The notes below the pieces were generated by a model. The model saw only the letters and a list, made by a program, of their open reading frames with translations, had not been told where the DNA came from and made no database searches. 64,000 nt of DNA from JAFGVL01 sp963663245 (GTDB taxonomy: Bacteria > Bacteroidota > Bacteroidia > Bacteroidales > Paludibacteraceae), in NCBI GenBank assembly GCA_963663245.1, contig OY760143.1, positions 1,984,001-2,048,000 on the forward strand, written 5' to 3'. The number at the start of each line of letters is the position of its first letter. Position 1 is the stretch's first letter. Below are positions 8,498-16,815 of the stretch, in pieces. The translations under genes and the position numbers were made by a program.

Positions 8498-8992
8498 ATG
8501 CCGCAGAAAAATTCAGAAAAAAGCAAGAAAGAAGATGTAAAAACTATAGTTAATCAGTTATTTACAAACTATCTTATACAACACGAACAACGTAAAACTC
8601 CTGAACGCTACGCAATATTAAAAAAAGTATATTCTTTAAAAGGTCATTTTGATATTGACAAACTACACGAACTAATGAAAGATGACTTTAGAGTTAGTCG
8701 TGCTACAATATATAATACACTAGAACTGCTTCTTGATTGCGACCTAATTATCAAGCATCATTTCAATACCGATTCTGTTCAATACGAGAAAGCTTACAAC
8801 AACATTCACCATCACCTTATTTGTAAAAACTGTGGTATTATCAAAGAGTTTAGCGATGAACAAATAAAAAAAACAATGCGCTCAAAACCACTAGGAGGAT
8901 TTCAAGTTGCAAACTTTTCAATGTATGCCTATGGCTTATGTACAAAGTGCTCTAAAGCTTTAAAGAAAAAAGCTATAAACAAAAGCAATTAG
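8498..8992 (+). CDS. Fur-family metal-responsive transcriptional regulator
   Basis: The 164-residue protein is a Fur-family repressor. The N-terminal winged helix includes RKTPERYAILKKVYSLKGHF (about residues 32-51), and the recognition helix region is VSRATIYNTLELL. The C-terminal dimerisation and metal domain carries NNIHHHLICKNCG with its His cluster and first CxxC, and a second CTKC near the end, so a structural zinc site is expected. Which metal it senses (Fe, Zn or peroxide/PerR-like) cannot be decided from this. The N-terminus is about 25 residues longer than in E. coli Fur, highly charged, and has no later Met before the conserved domain. The −7 promoter box lies 4 bp before the ATG. 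purA follows from its own promoter. Confidence 0.92.
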   Translation: MPQKNSEKSKKEDVKTIVNQLFTNYLIQHEQRKTPERYAILKKVYSLKGHFDIDKLHELMKDDFRVSRATIYNTLELLLDCDLIIKHHFNTDSVQYEKAYNNIHHHLICKNCGIIKEFSDEQIKKTMRSKPLGGFQVANFSMYAYGLCTKCSKALKKKAINKSN

Positions 8993-9019
8993 TGTCTTTA
9001 AAAAACGTATAAAAAACAC

Positions 9020-9027
9020 TATCTTTG
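9020..9027 (+). promoter_or_regulatory. −7 promoter element for purA
   Basis: TATCTTTG matches TAnnTTTG, with TTTA at 8997-9000 at exactly 19-bp spacing (one mismatch to the −33 TTTG). It implies a purA leader of about 85 nt. Confidence 0.65.
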
Positions 9028-9070
9028 ACACGCTAAAAAAACTAGCTATAGTAGTTTTTATTTTTCACCT

Positions 9071-9089
9071 GCCTGTTTATTAAACAGGC
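9071..9089 (+). promoter_or_regulatory. Perfect palindrome in purA leader
   Basis: GCCTGTTTATTAAACAGGC is a perfect inverted repeat (9-bp arms, one central base) between the purA −7 box and its ATG. It could be an operator or an RNA hairpin. It is not followed by a T-run, so it is not a standard terminator. Confidence 0.45.
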
Positions 9090-9118
9090 AATTTTATGCA
9101 TAAAACAAACAACACACC

Positions 9119-10381
9119 ATGAAAATTGATGTATTATTAGGATTACAGTGGGGAGATGAGGGAAAAGGAAAAGTAGTTGACGTATTAACCCCAAATTATG
9201 ATGTAGTAAGCCGTTTCCAAGGAGGTCCAAATGCTGGACACACACTTGAATTTAACGGGCAAAAATATATTCTTCGCTCAATCCCTTCGGGCATATTTCA
9301 AGGAAATAAAATCAACATAATTGGTAATGGTGTTGTTTTAGACCCAACATTATTTAAAGGTGAAATAGAAGGCTTAGAAAAATCAGGACATGATTTAAGT
9401 CAGCGTTTATTCATATCTAAAAAAGCACACCTTATACTTCCGACACATAGACTATTAGATGCAGCCTACGAAAGTGCAAAAGGCGAAGGGAAAATTGGAA
9501 CTACAGGAAAAGGAATTGGACCAACATATACTGATAAAATTAGTAGAAATGGAGTACGTGTAGGAGATATTCTTCAGAATTTTGAAGAAAAATACAACAA
9601 TGCTGTAAAAAAACATAAAGCTATTTTAGCTCAATATGATTTTGAATATGATTTAGCTGAGCTTGAAAAGAATTTCTTCGAAGGAATTGAAAAATTAAAA
9701 CAATTCACATTTATTGATAGTGAACATCAAATAAACAATTACCTAAAAGATGGAAAATCAGTTTTAGCAGAAGGAGCTCAAGGAACCTTGTTAGATATTG
9801 ATTTTGGCTCTTACCCTTTTGTTACATCATCAAACACTATTTGTGCTGGTGCATGTACGGGATTAGGAATTGCTCCTAGAAGCATTGGTGATGTGTATGG
9901 TATTTTTAAAGCATACTGTACTCGTGTAGGTAGTGGTCCTTTCCCTACTGAACTTTTTGATGAAACTGGAGATAAACTTAGAGAATTAGGTTTTGAATTT
10001 GGTTCTGTTACTGGAAGACCACGTCGTTGTGGATGGATTGATTTAGTTGCCTTAAAATATGCAATTATGATTAATGGCGTAACAAAGCTAATGATGATGA
10101 AAAGTGATGTTATTGATGCATTTGAAACTATTAAAGCATGTGTAGCATATAAAATAGATGGTAAAGAAGTTACTGAATTTCCTTTTGAGATTGACGATAG
10201 TGTTAAACCAATTTACAAAGAACTACCAGGCTGGAAAACTGACATGACAAAAATGCAGAAAGAAAGTGAGTTCCCTGTAGAGTTTAAAAACTACATCGCA
10301 TTTTTAGAAAAAGAATTAGAGATCCCTATCTATCTTGTTTCTCTAGGTCCAGACAGGGACCAAACAATTATTAGAGAGTAA
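9119..10381 (+). CDS. purA: Adenylosuccinate synthetase
   Basis: The 420-residue enzyme joins IMP and aspartate using GTP to give adenylosuccinate, the first committed step to AMP. It starts with the family signature LGLQWGDEGKGKVVDVL (GTP-binding P-loop, residues 6-22). Next come FQGGPNAGHT (IMP-binding, about 35-44) and GTTGKGIGPTYTDKISR (about 127-143). Further conserved blocks are EGAQGTLLDIDFGSYPFVTSSN and TGRPRRCGWIDL. The C-terminal base-recognition part is SLGPDRDQTI. Length is normal for the family. Its own promoter and a palindromic leader sequence precede it, and a strong hairpin terminator follows. Confidence 0.97.
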   Translation: MKIDVLLGLQWGDEGKGKVVDVLTPNYDVVSRFQGGPNAGHTLEFNGQKYILRSIPSGIFQGNKINIIGNGVVLDPTLFKGEIEGLEKSGHDLSQRLFISKKAHLILPTHRLLDAAYESAKGEGKIGTTGKGIGPTYTDKISRNGVRVGDILQNFEEKYNNAVKKHKAILAQYDFEYDLAELEKNFFEGIEKLKQFTFIDSEHQINNYLKDGKSVLAEGAQGTLLDIDFGSYPFVTSSNTICAGACTGLGIAPRSIGDVYGIFKAYCTRVGSGPFPTELFDETGDKLRELGFEFGSVTGRPRRCGWIDLVALKYAIMINGVTKLMMMKSDVIDAFETIKACVAYKIDGKEVTEFPFEIDDSVKPIYKELPGWKTDMTKMQKESEFPVEFKNYIAFLEKELEIPIYLVSLGPDRDQTIIRE

Positions 10382-10398
10382 AAAAAATACTCAATATA

Positions 10399-10443
10399 CC
10401 AAAAGCTACAATTATATCTTTAATTGTAGCTTTTGGCTTTTTT
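10399..10443 (+). terminator. Intrinsic terminator after purA
   Basis: CCAAAAGCTACAATTA (10399-10414) pairs perfectly with TAATTGTAGCTTTTGG (10421-10436) around a 6-nt loop and is followed by a T-run. Confidence 0.9.
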
Positions 10444-10473
10444 AAGCTTTACTGACAAAATATTCATTGGCAA

Positions 10474-10481
10474 TATTTTTG
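10474..10481 (+). promoter_or_regulatory. −7 promoter element for the metallopeptidase gene
   Basis: TATTTTTG matches TAnnTTTG, 37 bp upstream of the ATG at 10518. No −33 match is seen. Confidence 0.5.
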
Positions 10482-10517
10482 ACAATACTCCTACTCTAAC
10501 ATTAAAAATAATAAATC

Positions 10518-11195
10518 ATGTATTGGATAATTTTAATAGGTTTTGCACTTATAAGCTGGTTAATATCAGCTAACCTTAAACGAAAATTTAAGAAGTATTC
10601 TAAGGTACCTTTATTTGAAGGACTAACAGGACAAGTTATAGCAGAAAAAATGCTAAACGACAACGGTATTTATGATGTGAAAATTACGGCTACTCGAGGC
10701 ACTTTAACAGATCACTATAACCCAGTAACAAAAACGGTAACATTAAGTGAGGCTGTTTACCATGGCAGTAACATTGCTGCAGCTGCTGTAGCTGCACACG
10801 AATGTGGACACGCTGTGCAACATGCTAATGCATACGCTCCATTGAAACTACGCTCCCAACTTGTTCCTGCAGTAAACTTTGCATCCAGTAAAATGCACTG
10901 GGTTATTTTAGCGGGCTTTTTATTAATGAATATTGTTGGACCTTATTTATTAATGGCTGGCATAGCTCTATTTGCAATAACGACCTTATTTAGCTTTGTT
11001 ACCCTACCCGTTGAAATAGATGCTAGTAAAAGAGCCTTAGCCTGGTTAAACATGTCTGGCATATCAACAGCTGAGAATCAAGACAAAGCAAAAGATGCAC
11101 TAAAATCAGCTGCTTACACATATGTCGTTGCTGCATTGGGTTCTTTAGCTATATTACTATATTATATATTAAGCTTTTTGGGCATTGATGATTAA
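10518..11195 (+). CDS. YugP-like membrane zinc metallopeptidase
   Basis: The 225-residue protein matches the neutral zinc metallopeptidase family of Bacillus YugP (Zn_peptidase_2). It has an N-terminal transmembrane segment (about residues 2-18). The motif AAHECGHAVQH (about 93-103) holds the HExxH zinc ligands and catalytic Glu. Two further hydrophobic segments lie at about 131-160, and one lies near the C-terminus (about 196-218). The third zinc ligand is probably the Glu in LPVEIDASKRAL (about 163-174). The active site likely faces the membrane or cytoplasmic interface. The substrate is unknown. It stands alone between two strong terminators. Confidence 0.85.
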   Translation: MYWIILIGFALISWLISANLKRKFKKYSKVPLFEGLTGQVIAEKMLNDNGIYDVKITATRGTLTDHYNPVTKTVTLSEAVYHGSNIAAAAVAAHECGHAVQHANAYAPLKLRSQLVPAVNFASSKMHWVILAGFLLMNIVGPYLLMAGIALFAITTLFSFVTLPVEIDASKRALAWLNMSGISTAENQDKAKDALKSAAYTYVVAALGSLAILLYYILSFLGIDD

Positions 11196-11205
11196 TTGAT
11201 AATGG

Positions 11206-11254
11206 ACACTAAATAAAAAAGGCTGTATTGAATACAGCCTTTTTTATTTAGTGT
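11206..11254. terminator. Bidirectional intrinsic terminator between convergent genes
   Basis: A perfect 24-bp inverted repeat (11206-11229 with 11231-11254) has A- and T-runs inside its arms, so it can terminate both the metallopeptidase gene and the M49 gene. It contains the stop codon of the latter. Confidence 0.9.
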
Positions 11255-13281
11255 TTATCGTATCTTAAATGTTGATCTATAAAACCATCAGTATATCTTA
11301 TTTCAATATCAACAATTTCTTGCTTATCATTATATATAGGTATGTAAAGAGGATTTACAAAACCTTTGTATGGAGCTAAATTTAATTTCTTATATCTTTC
11401 TAATACTTCTGTATGCAATTTAGCATCCACCTTAACTGCATAATTTTCCACTAAAGACTTGGCACCTTCATAATCACCTTCAGATTTAACACGTTGAACT
11501 TCACTTAATAATTGGCCGAACAAGGTTCTTAACGCTTTATAATCATTCACCTTAACAAAAGTTTTCCCATCCTTATTTACTAATTCAACAATAGTATCCT
11601 TTTGCCCTTTCTTATACACCCACTTGGCAATCATTTGTCTGTTACGCATATGAGATTCCTCAATATTATCTCCTGGATTAATTCTCACCAACTGTGTCAT
11701 TAAACCATTCATCATATAGCTATAGTACTCTGCCTTATATGCATTGTTCGTTGGCAACAAACCTAAGTCAACTAATTTCTCATCACCCATATAATAAAGA
11801 GCGAACAAGTCGGCACGCGCTTCTTCAATAGTTGCACCATATGCTTTTAGTTCTTCTTGGCTCACACCCGGAAGCATTTGACCAGAGCCATGTCCTAAAC
11901 ACTCATGTAAATCTGTATGTAAATTACTAGTTATACTACCATACTTTAATTTTCTAGCAATTTCTTCTTCTCCGTAAATAAATTCTTCATTAAATCCATT
12001 TCCCTGAGATGCTTTTTCATAGGCATCGGTAACATTTTCAATTGTTACTGATTTTGAACCATATTGCTGACGAATCCAATTTGCATTAGGCAAGTTAATA
12101 CCAATTGGAGTGTAAGGATAACAATCTCCTCCTAACATAGCAACAGTAATAACCTTTGCAGAAACGCCTTTTACTTTTTTCTTTCTAAATAAAGGATTAA
12201 TTGGAGAATGATCTTCAAACCACTGTGCATTTTCACTAATAATATCTGTACGCTTAGTGGCTTCATCATTTTTAAAATTAACTATGGCTTCCCAACTAGC
12301 TTTCATCCCTAATGGATCTCCATAGGTTTCTATAAAACCATTTAGAAAGTCAATTTTTGATTTATCATCTTTCACCCAAAGAATACTATATTCATCAAAA
12401 GTTTTTAGGTCTCCTGTTTCATAAAATTCAATTAAAGAACTAATAATTTTCTTTTGTGTACTATTCTCTGCAACTCCTTCTGCTTTGCTTAACCAATAAA
12501 TAATTTGCTGAATCTGTTCAGAATATTTACCTCCAAGTTTATATATTTCTTCAAAGACTTCTCCTTTTTCATTTTTTACCAAGCGACTATTTAAACCATA
12601 CGATAAAGGTGTTGCATCTTTGGGGTCTCGCATTTTATCATAAAAGGCCTCTACTTCTACTTGGTTAACACCATCGTAGTAATTATTAGCTGAAGTAAGA
12701 ATTAAATCCTCACCCTCTGCTTGATTCACTCGTTTAGCTGCTACAGAAGAATCAAACATAACAGACAGTAAGGTGTTTATTAAATTATTTTTTATTTCGC
12801 CCTCTTTTAACGGTAATTTATCTGTAGGGGTCATAGCTATAGCCTCAACTAAAAAAGAAGTGGAGAATTCAGGCTTAAACTTCTCCATACCATAATGATG
12901 ATGAATTCCATTAGAGAATAACACTCTTTTTAGATAGACTTCAAAAGCTTTAAAATCCTTAGTATTTCTTCTTTTTAAATCATAGCTAGTATAAATTGCT
13001 TCAAGAGTATTTCTTATAAGAAGATTATGTTTAAAGTTCTGATCAAATAATATATCTCTACCCTTTAAGCTTGCTTCTGATAAAAAATAGATTAGCTTTT
13101 TCTCTTGTAAACTTAAATCTTCAAAACCCGGCACTTCATAACGCAAAATTTGAACGTCGGCAAATTGATCAACAATATAGTTTGGTGTATTCATAACAGT
13201 AGTTTGATTTGGCATTTTTTCTTCTGCAGATAAAATTGTTATATATAGAAGTAGAATAAAAAATGTATATTTAATTCTCAT
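11248..13281 (-). CDS. Dipeptidyl-peptidase III-like zinc metallopeptidase (family M49), exported
   Basis: The 677-residue protein has the M49 zinc motif HECLGH (HExxGH, in TDLHECLGHGSGQM) and the second conserved motif EEARAD, which supplies the third zinc ligand. It therefore probably removes dipeptides from peptide N-termini. The start at 13281 gives a signal-peptide-like N-terminus (MRIKYTFFILLLYITILSAEE). The longer frame from 13326 would put 15 odd residues ahead of that, so I reject it. Length agrees with bacterial DPP III. The signal peptide suggests action in the periplasm or on the cell surface. It converges on the metallopeptidase gene and shares its terminator. The next gene upstream runs in the same direction. 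Confidence 0.92.
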   Translation of the reverse strand: MRIKYTFFILLLYITILSAEEKMPNQTTVMNTPNYIVDQFADVQILRYEVPGFEDLSLQEKKLIYFLSEASLKGRDILFDQNFKHNLLIRNTLEAIYTSYDLKRRNTKDFKAFEVYLKRVLFSNGIHHHYGMEKFKPEFSTSFLVEAIAMTPTDKLPLKEGEIKNNLINTLLSVMFDSSVAAKRVNQAEGEDLILTSANNYYDGVNQVEVEAFYDKMRDPKDATPLSYGLNSRLVKNEKGEVFEEIYKLGGKYSEQIQQIIYWLSKAEGVAENSTQKKIISSLIEFYETGDLKTFDEYSILWVKDDKSKIDFLNGFIETYGDPLGMKASWEAIVNFKNDEATKRTDIISENAQWFEDHSPINPLFRKKKVKGVSAKVITVAMLGGDCYPYTPIGINLPNANWIRQQYGSKSVTIENVTDAYEKASQGNGFNEEFIYGEEEIARKLKYGSITSNLHTDLHECLGHGSGQMLPGVSQEELKAYGATIEEARADLFALYYMGDEKLVDLGLLPTNNAYKAEYYSYMMNGLMTQLVRINPGDNIEESHMRNRQMIAKWVYKKGQKDTIVELVNKDGKTFVKVNDYKALRTLFGQLLSEVQRVKSEGDYEGAKSLVENYAVKVDAKLHTEVLERYKKLNLAPYKGFVNPLYIPIYNDKQEIVDIEIRYTDGFIDQHLRYDKH

Positions 13282-13392
13282 AATATAATTATTAGTCTCC
13301 TTAAAACAACAATTCAGAAAAATCAAAAGTTCAATAGACTAATGATATTTCTGAATTGAATCATTTATTTTTTTGTGTGCTAAATACGCTTT

Positions 13393-14274
13393 TTATCTGT
13401 TTCGCATATCAACATCTTTCTCTATACTCCACCCACTTTTCCACCATTTCCACCAACGGGATTGCACCAAAGCATCATAAGACATGTCAGGACCATTACA
13501 TCCACGTGCATTATCTTGTCCGTCACTCAAGGGAGTTAAGTGATCAAATACAAATCGTTTTTCATCTTCAAAATAATTAAGAGATATTCCTAATTCGAAA
13601 CAATAAGAAAGAATCATTCTATAGGCACGTCCGTGATATCCTCTAATTATTTTACTTCCTAGCCTAACTTTTTCACCATCATCTTCAATGGTCAACACAT
13701 CTATAATCTTGTTTTTACGGACTAAATCAGACTGATTCCATCCCAATAGAATATACTTAGGCTCTTTTTTCTTAGGATTAACATTAATTGCTTTGTAATA
13801 CAACGCTCCGTACCAGTTATTCAATAATATTTGACGTTTTCTGCTTGGGATATATGGTTTATTTCTAACCGTTAATGGGTATATTAATTCATTTACATAA
13901 TCATGTATAAAACCATAAAACTTATACGAGAAGTCTTCTAGCTCAACACACCATGTGTAAACTCGAAGGTTGTAATCATCAGAATATATTTTCCCCAAAT
14001 AGTTTAAACTATCAAATGGATAAAAGAAACTATCATTGTCTTTTAAAACAACAGCTAATCTCTTTTTAATTTCTTCATTTAATCTAATACGAGTGCTATC
14101 TTTAGAGCCTTCTTGTAGAATTTGATCAAACAAAACTTGCAGTTCTTTTTCTTGCTTAATTAATTTGGGAGATGTCTTCTTGAAAGTATCAACAGACACA
14201 CTATCGTTTATGTTATCCTGAGCAAATATACTTAATGATAAAATCAGAGAAGTTAACAACAATAACTTTTTCAT
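13393..14274 (-). CDS. Exported protein of a conserved Bacteroidota family, function unknown
   Basis: The 293-residue protein begins with a clear signal peptide (MKKLLLLTSLILSLSIFAQ, cleavage after FAQ). The mature part has no catalytic motif I recognise. Two regions look conserved in similar Bacteroidota proteins I recall: YILLGWNQSDL near residue 175, and a C-terminal FVFDHLTPLSDGQDN followed by GCNGPDMSYDAL and the ending DVDMRN. The 'GWN' and 'FDHL.P' pattern suggests a compact β-rich domain. A minus-strand −7 box lies about 93 bp upstream. The M49 peptidase gene follows in the same direction with a gap of about 110 bp, so they could share a transcript. Function is not assigned. Confidence 0.75.
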   Translation of the reverse strand: MKKLLLLTSLILSLSIFAQDNINDSVSVDTFKKTSPKLIKQEKELQVLFDQILQEGSKDSTRIRLNEEIKKRLAVVLKDNDSFFYPFDSLNYLGKIYSDDYNLRVYTWCVELEDFSYKFYGFIHDYVNELIYPLTVRNKPYIPSRKRQILLNNWYGALYYKAINVNPKKKEPKYILLGWNQSDLVRKNKIIDVLTIEDDGEKVRLGSKIIRGYHGRAYRMILSYCFELGISLNYFEDEKRFVFDHLTPLSDGQDNARGCNGPDMSYDALVQSRWWKWWKSGWSIEKDVDMRNR

Positions 14275-14366
14275 CTAACAGCTAATTTTTTTTATTTAAC
14301 AAGTTGGTATTGTGTGATTTAAAATTCACAATCTACGCTCATCTTAAATTCAAACACAAAGAAACA

Positions 14367-14374
14367 CAAATATA
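14367..14374 (-). promoter_or_regulatory. −7 promoter element for the 13393-14274 gene
   Basis: The minus strand reads TATATTTG, a perfect TAnnTTTG, 93 bp upstream of the start codon. Confidence 0.45.
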
Positions 14375-14449
14375 GATTTTTTGAAAGTAAGTCTCACATT
14401 TTTAACAAACAAACTTATCAACAGTATTGCAATTTCTTTTTATATAAAC

Positions 14450-14483
14450 ATTTTACTAAGAGCTCCCTGGAATGGAGTAAAAT
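14450..14483 (-). terminator. Possible terminator after yebC
   Basis: ATTTTACT (14450-14457) and AGTAAAAT (14476-14483) are inverted, with an inner CTCC/GGAG pairing that needs a bulge. T-rich sequence follows on the minus strand. It is weaker than the other hairpins here. Confidence 0.4.
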
Positions 14484-14488
14484 AGAAA

Positions 14489-15205
14489 TTATTCTTTCAT
14501 GTTATGATAAACACTTTGAACGTCTTCATCTTCCTCTAGCTTTCCTAATAACTTATCAAGTTGCTCCTTTTGCTCATCATTTAATTCTTTCGTATCATTG
14601 GGGATCCGTTCAAAGTCTGCACTTATAATTTCAAATTCATTTTCTTCTAAATATTTTTGAATAAGATTGAATGATTCAAATTCTCCATAAATAATAACTT
14701 CATTTTCATCTAAAAAAACCTCATCAACTCCGAAATCAATCAACTCTAACTCCAACTCTTCTAAATCAACACCCTCCTTAGGAACTATTTTAAACACACA
14801 CTTACGATCAAAAATAAAGGTCAAACTCCCACTCGTTCCTAAAGAACCACCATTTCTATTAAAATAACTTCTTACATTAGCAACAGTTCTTGTATTATTA
14901 TCCGTTGCGGTTTCAACAAGAACAGCAATACCATGTGGGCCATAACCCTCATAAACAATCTCTTTATAATCTTCACTTGCATCTTTTGAAGATGCCTTTT
15001 TAATCGCTCTATCAATTGTATCTTTTGGCATAGAGGCAGACTTTGCATTCTTAAGCAGAACACGTAAACGTGGATTTGAATCGGAATCTGGACCACCTGA
15101 CTTTACAGCAATAGTAATTTCTTTCCCTAGTTTAGTAAAAGTTTTAGCCATCGTGCTCCAACGCTTCATTTTTGTCGCCTTACGATATTCAAACGCTCTT
15201 CCCAT
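14489..15205 (-). CDS. yebC: YebC/PmpR/TACO1-family protein
   Basis: The 238-residue protein is a typical YebC-family member. It has the N-terminal helical domain MGRAFEYRKATKMKRWSTMA with KTFTKLGKEITIAVKSGG, then NPRLRVLLKNAKSASMPKDT and IDRAIKKAS. The central EIVYEGYGPHGIAVLVE and TDNNTRTVANVRSYFNRNGG are the family's strongest signatures. The family is annotated both as transcriptional regulators and as translation factors that relieve stalling at proline stretches; sequence alone cannot separate these. The N-terminus MGRAFE replaces the usual MAGHSK, as is common in Bacteroidota. A consensus promoter (−33 TTTG, 19 bp, −7 TACTTTTG) lies directly upstream. Confidence 0.93.
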   Translation of the reverse strand: MGRAFEYRKATKMKRWSTMAKTFTKLGKEITIAVKSGGPDSDSNPRLRVLLKNAKSASMPKDTIDRAIKKASSKDASEDYKEIVYEGYGPHGIAVLVETATDNNTRTVANVRSYFNRNGGSLGTSGSLTFIFDRKCVFKIVPKEGVDLEELELELIDFGVDEVFLDENEVIIYGEFESFNLIQKYLEENEFEIISADFERIPNDTKELNDEQKEQLDKLLGKLEEDEDVQSVYHNMKE

Positions 15206-15246
15206 AGTATATATTATTTATATTAAGCTTTTTTGATCTTGTTTTG

Positions 15247-15277
15247 CAAAAGTATGAATGCATTAGCAAGAGGCAAA
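15247..15277 (-). promoter_or_regulatory. Consensus Bacteroidota promoter for yebC
   Basis: On the minus strand TTTG (15277-15274), exactly 19 bp, then TACTTTTG (15254-15247) give a perfect −33/−7 pair. This is the best promoter in the window. Confidence 0.8.
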
Positions 15278-15366
15278 ATTTTTAGCCTTTTTTTTATAGT
15301 ATATTATGAAAATATATAAATAATCAAATAATCGACTGAACAAACAAACAACTCAACATTTTTTTA

Positions 15367-15374
15367 TAATTTTG
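15367..15374 (+). promoter_or_regulatory. −7 promoter element for aspartate kinase
   Basis: TAATTTTG matches TAnnTTTG, 52 bp upstream of the ATG at 15426. No −33 match is seen. Confidence 0.5.
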
Positions 15375-15425
15375 TAAGCCCAAAAACAAGGGAGAAATTA
15401 TCGTTTTAATATTATTGATAAATTT

Positions 15426-16745
15426 ATGAAAATACTAAAGTTTGGAGGCACATCTGTAGGTAGCGCCCAACGTATAAAAGAGATGGTAAAACTAATCTTA
15501 GATGGTGAGCAAAAAATTGTAGTTTTATCTGCAATGTCGGGTACTACCAATGCATTAGTTGAAATATCTGACTATTTATACAGAGAGAATATTGACGGCG
15601 CAATTGACGTCATCAACAACTTAGAAAAAAAATATTTTGGAGAAATAAAAAATTTATTCTCAAAAGAAAAATACCTTGAAAAAGGAAACATCCTTATTCG
15701 AACCCATTTTGATTTCCTACGTTCTTTTGCTAATAAAGCTAAACTCTTTACTGAATTTGATGAAAAAGTAATTTTAGCTGAAGGAGAATTAATTTCTACA
15801 GCATTAGTAAATGATTATTTATGCGAACAGGGCCACAAATCTATTCTTTTGCCTGCATTAGAAATAATGAAAACAGACAAAAACAGCGAACCTGATATGG
15901 CACACATTGCCGAAAAAGCGTCTAAACAACTTAGCAAAAACAAAGAAGCTGATATATATATAACTCAAGGCTATATTTGTCGCAACCATTACAACGAAAT
16001 TGATAACCTTCAAAGAGGTGGAAGTGACTTTACTGCATCTATACTAGGAGCAGCTATCGATGCCTCCGAAATTCAAATATGGACCGATATTGATGGCATG
16101 CACAATAATGACCCTCGATTTGTTGAAAACACAAAACCAATTGCAAAGCTACACTTTGAAGAGGCGGCTGAGCTAGCATATTTTGGAGCAAAAATATTAC
16201 ACCCTACTTGCATACTCCCTGCGAAACAAGCGAACATCCCCGTTCGGTTACTTAATACAATGGAGCCTAAAGCAAAAGGAACCATCATCTCTACAGAATG
16301 TGAAGAAGACAACATTGAAGCTGTAGCTGCAAAAGATGGAATTACCTCTATCAAAATAAAATCTGGGCGTATGTTATTAGCATATGGTTTTATGCGTAAG
16401 GTTTTTGAAATATTTGAAAGACACCAAACGGCAATCGATATGATTACCACATCTGAAGTTGGAGTATCTGTTACGATTGACAACACTAAAAAACTAGATG
16501 AAATTTTAGACGAGCTTAAAAAATTCGGAACAGTAACCGTTGATTCCAACATGGTTATTATTTGCGTTGTTGGAGATTTGAATTTTGAAAACATTGGCTT
16601 TCAGGCTAAAGTTGTAGGAGCCTTAAAAGACATTCCAATAAGAATGATTTCTTATGGAGGAAGCAATTACAACATTTCATTTTTAATAAAGGCCGATGAC
16701 AAGAAGCGTGCTTTGAACGCTTTAAGCAAAGACCTTTTTAATTAG
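15426..16745 (+). CDS. lysC: Aspartate kinase
   Basis: The 439-residue enzyme phosphorylates L-aspartate, the first step towards lysine, threonine and methionine. The N-terminus MKILKFGGTSVGSAQRI carries the KFGGTSV signature. The kinase domain continues with ILAEGELIST and QGYICRN. RGGSDFTASILGAAI (about residues 197-211) and WTDIDGMHNNDPR form the aspartate and ATP pocket. The C-terminal 140 residues hold two ACT-like regulatory domains (from about 300), suggesting allosteric feedback. No homoserine dehydrogenase domain is fused, so this is a monofunctional enzyme. The next gene is diaminopimelate decarboxylase, so this copy probably serves lysine/diaminopimelate synthesis. A perfect palindrome lies between the two genes. 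Confidence 0.95.
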   Translation: MKILKFGGTSVGSAQRIKEMVKLILDGEQKIVVLSAMSGTTNALVEISDYLYRENIDGAIDVINNLEKKYFGEIKNLFSKEKYLEKGNILIRTHFDFLRSFANKAKLFTEFDEKVILAEGELISTALVNDYLCEQGHKSILLPALEIMKTDKNSEPDMAHIAEKASKQLSKNKEADIYITQGYICRNHYNEIDNLQRGGSDFTASILGAAIDASEIQIWTDIDGMHNNDPRFVENTKPIAKLHFEEAAELAYFGAKILHPTCILPAKQANIPVRLLNTMEPKAKGTIISTECEEDNIEAVAAKDGITSIKIKSGRMLLAYGFMRKVFEIFERHQTAIDMITTSEVGVSVTIDNTKKLDEILDELKKFGTVTVDSNMVIICVVGDLNFENIGFQAKVVGALKDIPIRMISYGGSNYNISFLIKADDKKRALNALSKDLFN

Positions 16746-16780
16746 AGACAAGAGTTAAGAAACAAGACAATGCATTGTAC

Positions 16781-16800
16781 AGACGCACTGCAGTGCGTCT
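16781..16800. repeat. Perfect 20-bp GC-richer palindrome (REP-like)
   Basis: AGACGCACTGCAGTGCGTCT is a perfect palindrome between lysC and lysA, GC-richer than its surroundings. It resembles short dispersed palindromes of the 'GAGACGC...GCGTCTC' kind found in several bacterial phyla. No second copy occurs in this window. Confidence 0.5.
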
Positions 16801-16815
16801 CTTAAAAAGAAACAT

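Noticed and set aside
13282..13326. Longer N-terminus of the M49 peptidase
   Set aside because: The ATG at 13281 begins a proper signal peptide; the extra 15 residues do not look like part of one.
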